Of a DNA stretch of 64,000 nt, positions 60,950-64,000 are shown one piece after another. How positions within the stretch are numbered: the stretch's first letter is position 1; each line of letters opens with the position of its first letter. The stretch is from assembly GCA_019358975.1 (NCBI GenBank), contig JAHHIL010000001.1, forward strand, positions 186,001 through 250,000. The letters run 5' to 3'. The notes beneath the pieces were generated by a model. It saw only the letters and a program-made list of their open reading frames with translations, was not told where the DNA came from and did no database searches. This stretch comes from Trichocoleus desertorum ATA4-8-CV12 (GTDB taxonomy: Bacteria; Cyanobacteriota; Cyanobacteriia; FACHB-46). A program made the position numbers and the translations under genes.

Positions 60950-62584
60950 CTATGAAGCTTGAGGAAGTAGCCGTCCGATGGTGCGATTCTCGGGTCGGAA
61001 GGTTTCTCGCGCTACCCGCTGAATATCGGCAGGAGTTACTGTGGCGATCGCATCCAATTCCTTGAATAAGTTTCGCCAACTGCCTGTTTTGGCTTCGTAC
61101 TCCAACAACAAACTAGCCATGCCTGAGTTAGAGCTGAGCGATCGCAATAAGCCAGCACGAGCTTGGGTTTTGACGCGATCGAGTTCTTCCGCAGACACGG
61201 GTTCTGTTTTTAGTCGTTCAATTTCGGAGCGCAAACTCGTTGCCACTTCATCGACAGTATGGTTGGGGGCGGTGAGGGCGTAGAACAGCATGATGCTGGG
61301 ATATTTATCGCCCGGAAAACCACTAAACCCTTGAGCTGAGAGAGCAATTTGCTGCTTTTCTACCAATGACTTATACAGCCGCGAAGTGCGACCGTCGCTC
61401 AGAATGCTGCCGATCATCTGATACACCACATGATCGGGATGGTTCATCGCAGGTTGGTGATAGCCCTCTAAATACCAAGGCTGCGTCGGTAGCCGTACCG
61501 TCACTTCTTTGGTTTTGGTTTGGGGTGGCTCCACGACTGTTAGCTTGGGTGGTGCTGAACCAGCCTTGTATCGACCAAAGTAAGTTTGAGCTAAGCGTTT
61601 GACTTCTTGCGGATTTACATCTCCCACCACCGCAATGCTGAGGTTGTTGGGGACATAGTAAGTGTCAAAAAAATCAGCAATATCTTGGCGTGTGAGGTTT
61701 TTCAGATCTTCTGGATAACCAATCACAGGCCGACGGTAGGGGTGCTTGTTGTAGGCGGCATCTAAAAAGGTCTCGATCATTTGGCCGATCGGAGAGTTAT
61801 CCACTCGCATCCGCCGCTCTTCCAAAATCACGTCTTTTTCTTTGTAGAACTCGCGAAACACAGGCTCTAGAAAGCGCTCGGACTCCAGGGACATCCACAG
61901 CTCTAGCTTGTTGGCAGGGAAACTGTAGAAGTAGCGAGTCGCATCTGAAGAAGTGGTGGCATTGAGGCCAACGCCTCCCGCCTGCTCCACAATCCGACCA
62001 TATTCGTTTTGTTGAATATAGCTGGCTGCTTCGGCTTCGGCTTCCTCAAACCATTGTTTGAGCTTGGCAACTTCTCTAGTTTTTCCTTCTGCCTCAGCTT
62101 TTGGAATACGTTCGGCCAGTAGATCCAAACGACTTAATAGAACTTGCTCAATGTCATAGTTTTTGGTGCCGATCCGCCGAGTGCCTTTAAAGGCTAAGTG
62201 CTCCAGAAAATGGGCCACTCCAGTTTTGCCCTCAGGTTCATCGGCTCCTCCCACATCGGCGTAGGTAAGAAAGGAAACTACCGGAGCTTGGTGCCGTTCT
62301 AGCACAATAAACTTTAAGCCATTGTCGAGACGGAATTCAGTCACCCGATCCATGACTCGGTCTAGGTAGGGCTGAATGGAGGGAGCAGGGGTAGGCGTTT
62401 TAGCCTCTGCTGGGGGCGCTTGAGGTGTGGCAGCTAAGACTCCACTGGTTAGCGTGGTCCAGCTTAACAACATCGCCAAACCGATCGCGATCGCTTGTGG
62501 CCACTTTTGCAGCCTTAAGCGTGCGATCGCCTGTGGTTTTACGAGCGACCTGAAAACTCGAAGAATTTGATGGAACTGAATCAT
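60950..62584 (-). CDS. M16-family zinc peptidase, catalytic subunit
   Basis: 544 residues from the ATG at 62584. A GTG at 62605 would add seven residues. A hydrophobic signal or anchor lies at about 27-55. The zinc motif is HFLEH in GVAHFLEHLAFKGT near residue 140, with the distal Glu in the LEERRMRVDNSPIG region. An insertion of charged helices lies between about 160 and 210. It is likely exported and forms a heterodimer with the inactive M16 protein encoded just downstream. Function probably peptide or signal-peptide removal outside the cytosol. Confidence 0.9.
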   Translation of the reverse strand: MIQFHQILRVFRSLVKPQAIARLRLQKWPQAIAIGLAMLLSWTTLTSGVLAATPQAPPAEAKTPTPAPSIQPYLDRVMDRVTEFRLDNGLKFIVLERHQAPVVSFLTYADVGGADEPEGKTGVAHFLEHLAFKGTRRIGTKNYDIEQVLLSRLDLLAERIPKAEAEGKTREVAKLKQWFEEAEAEAASYIQQNEYGRIVEQAGGVGLNATTSSDATRYFYSFPANKLELWMSLESERFLEPVFREFYKEKDVILEERRMRVDNSPIGQMIETFLDAAYNKHPYRRPVIGYPEDLKNLTRQDIADFFDTYYVPNNLSIAVVGDVNPQEVKRLAQTYFGRYKAGSAPPKLTVVEPPQTKTKEVTVRLPTQPWYLEGYHQPAMNHPDHVVYQMIGSILSDGRTSRLYKSLVEKQQIALSAQGFSGFPGDKYPSIMLFYALTAPNHTVDEVATSLRSEIERLKTEPVSAEELDRVKTQARAGLLRSLSSNSGMASLLLEYEAKTGSWRNLFKELDAIATVTPADIQRVARETFRPENRTIGRLLPQAS

Positions 62585-62874
62585 GAACTTTGAAGCAAAC
62601 AGCACTGATCTACAGGATAGAGACTGCTCAGCTATCCCGCTCGTTTCCGCAGCCTCTCCCCTCTTAGCAATTTAAATCTAAGCTTCCTGCTGCGAAATCT
62701 AAACTTCCTGCTGCAAAGTGGCGGCGAAGATTGCTCCGAAAAGATTTAATAACTTACAGAGGTGAACCTCACAATTTCCTTGAGATCAAGGGAAGCTAGA
62801 AATAGCAATTAAGTTTGCGTGACGTCCCGCCCAGCCCTATGGTTGGGCTTTCTCTTGAGCAGAGATGACCAGGC

Positions 62875-63168
62875 TTAGTGATTGCGCAAATTTTGGTAGC
62901 GGTAAAAGTTAAAAGTGTCGAACAAACCGCCGACCAAGCCACAAGTAAAGCCAATAATCACTAGCCCTTGAAACGGATGCCCACTGCCAAAGGTCGCGAG
63001 AAACTGTAAAACTTGCTGCAGTCCAGTTTCGCCAAGCGACCCTAGCAAGGGAACATAGCCTAGTAGAGAAAGACTGACTAAAATTGCCCCTACCAAAATC
63101 AAAGGCGCTGTAAAGCTCAAGATGCTTGTCAGAAGCAGTGAACGGAGAAAAGGAGGCAAAGTACTCAT
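62875..63168 (-). CDS. Small membrane protein of unknown function
   Basis: 97 residues, not recognised. Two clear membrane helices (about 14-38 and 64-85) are separated by a Gly/Leu-rich loop that may re-enter the membrane (LLGSLGETGLQQVLQFLATF). It ends in a short basic tail RYQNLRNH. No motif suggests a reaction. Base composition fits the genome. It stands about 230-330 bases from the divergent mlaE gene. Confidence 0.65.
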   Translation of the reverse strand: MSTLPPFLRSLLLTSILSFTAPLILVGAILVSLSLLGYVPLLGSLGETGLQQVLQFLATFGSGHPFQGLVIIGFTCGLVGGLFDTFNFYRYQNLRNH

Positions 63169-63501
63169 GCAGAGAAGGCTACTCCGGTTGAACTGACAAT
63201 GAAGATGGGGTTAAGCATACTTACTGGCTTCTACAATAGTCGCGATCGCTCAGCCTAAAGGCAGATTTCAAAAATCTTAAATTTCCATCAAGAAGCTTGT
63301 TGAAGATCTGTGGCTAATCTCGCTGTTTTGAGTCGTTTTAAGGGTGGCGATCGCTCAGGAATTTAACAATTTTTTACTAAATTCGCAGGGCTTCTACCAG
63401 TGGTAAAGACAACTTCGGCTGTAGCACTTGAGGCAGTCTCTATCCGAATCGGGCTTTATCCGCTTATTCTGGATAAGGTTGTTGCCTGTTACCTCTTCCC
63501 T

Positions 63502-64000
63502 TTGAGCGAAACGACACCCGGTTCTAGTCTTGGTTTATGGAGTCAGCGATTGCTGGCAGCGATTCTGTTAGGTGGACAAGTACTGATCCATCTCCTAGCA
63601 GGTAAAATTCACCGCCGCAACACCTTCGATCAAATGGCAGTGGCGGGTCCAGAGTCATTGATGATTGCCCTCGTTACCGCTGCTTTTGTCGGGATGGTGT
63701 TCACAATTCAGGTAGCGCGTGAGTTTATTACCTTCGGTGCAACTAATGCGGTGGGAGGCGTCTTGGCGTTATCTCTAGCTCGCGAACTCGCCCCTGTCTT
63801 GACTGCGGTGGTATTGGCAGGGCGAGTTGGGTCTGCCTTTGCCGCAGAAATTGGCACGATGCAAGTCACTGAGCAGATCGACGCGCTTTATGTCCTCAAG
63901 ACTGACCCCATCGATTATTTAGTCATTCCGCGAGTGATTGCCTGCTGCTTGATGCTGCCAATTTTAACCATTATGTCCTTTGTGACGGGCATGGCAGGCG
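63502..64000 (+). CDS. mlaE: MlaE-family lipid ABC transporter permease, 3' end cut by window edge
   Basis: The frame runs to the right edge. It opens after a TAA at 63379-63381, with a possible GTG start at 63400, but the family-like sequence begins near the TTG at 63502 (SETTPGSSLGLWSQRLL), which I prefer. AFVGMVFTIQVAREFITFGA, RELAPVLTAVVLAGRVGSAF and the EIGTMQVTEQIDAL loop are characteristic of MlaE. In cyanobacteria and chloroplasts (TGD1) this permease works in phospholipid traffic between membranes. The last part and any ATPase or MCE partner lie outside the window. Confidence 0.9.
   Translation, partial: MSETTPGSSLGLWSQRLLAAILLGGQVLIHLLAGKIHRRNTFDQMAVAGPESLMIALVTAAFVGMVFTIQVAREFITFGATNAVGGVLALSLARELAPVLTAVVLAGRVGSAFAAEIGTMQVTEQIDALYVLKTDPIDYLVIPRVIACCLMLPILTIMSFVTGMAG

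Noticed and set aside
62830-62847. Possible terminator for the small membrane protein gene (CCCAGCC/GGTTGGG stem)
   Set aside because: There is no T-run on the strand of the gene. The stem includes a G-U pair and is short.

Overview
The window comes from the chromosome of a cyanobacterium, probably a filamentous or Leptolyngbya-like one. The octamer GCGATCGC (HIP1) and its GCGATCG cores are scattered through nearly every gene. Cyanobacterium-typical genes and orders are present: a 2-oxoglutarate decarboxylase/succinic semialdehyde dehydrogenase pair, plastid-terminal-oxidase-like alternative oxidase, the rplS-trnW-secE-nusG-rplK-rplA-rplJ-rplL string and an MlaE-type permease. I see no rRNA, CRISPR array, transposase, integrase or phage gene. 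Both edges cut through genes.

Layout. 1-2.7 kb: 2-oxoglutarate decarboxylase (cut by the left edge) and succinic semialdehyde dehydrogenase, the bypass that closes the cyanobacterial TCA cycle. 3.2-10.2 kb: two small unknown proteins, a large secreted zinc metalloprotease and a GH116 glycosidase, with a 59-bp tandem repeat between the last two. 10.3-32.2 kb: a large glycan/acyl locus. Leftward from about 24.7 kb run a fatty acyl-AMP ligase, acyl-CoA-dehydrogenase-like flavoprotein, acyl carrier protein, MBOAT acyltransferase, SGNH-like membrane protein, type II NADH dehydrogenase-like protein, HTTM-DCC fusion, GT2 transferase and two GT-C-like membrane proteins. Rightward from 25.7 kb run three more GT-C-like proteins and a GT2-GtrA fusion. 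32.2-37.3 kb: a degenerate cyclase-like protein, thioredoxin, FabG, rhomboid protease, a YsnF/AvaK stress protein and a GIY-YIG protein.

37.4-41.6 kb is the ribosomal-protein/NusG/SecE block with tRNA-Trp, an attenuator-like leader before rplJ and a terminator after rplL. 41.7-44.5 kb is a metal ABC importer. 44.9-64 kb holds housekeeping and envelope genes: three M16 peptidase-family proteins, methionine aminopeptidase, DusA, PTOX/AOX, an HtrA protease, an AEC transporter, an HlyD-type adaptor with a GbsR/MarR regulator, a secreted EndoU-like nuclease, a TPR membrane protein and the start of mlaE.

The most interesting system is the FAAL-ACAD-ACP-MBOAT-SGNH set at 18.0-24.7 kb. Its architecture parallels DltA-DltC-DltB-DltD (adenylating enzyme, carrier protein, MBOAT channel/acyltransferase, extracytoplasmic SGNH protein), but with a fatty-acid ligase in place of the D-alanine ligase and an added flavoprotein that may desaturate the carrier-bound chain. 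It sits among seven glycosyltransferase-like genes. I infer a fatty acylation system for an exported glycan or glycolipid. The domain calls are strong. The pathway, substrate and product are inference.
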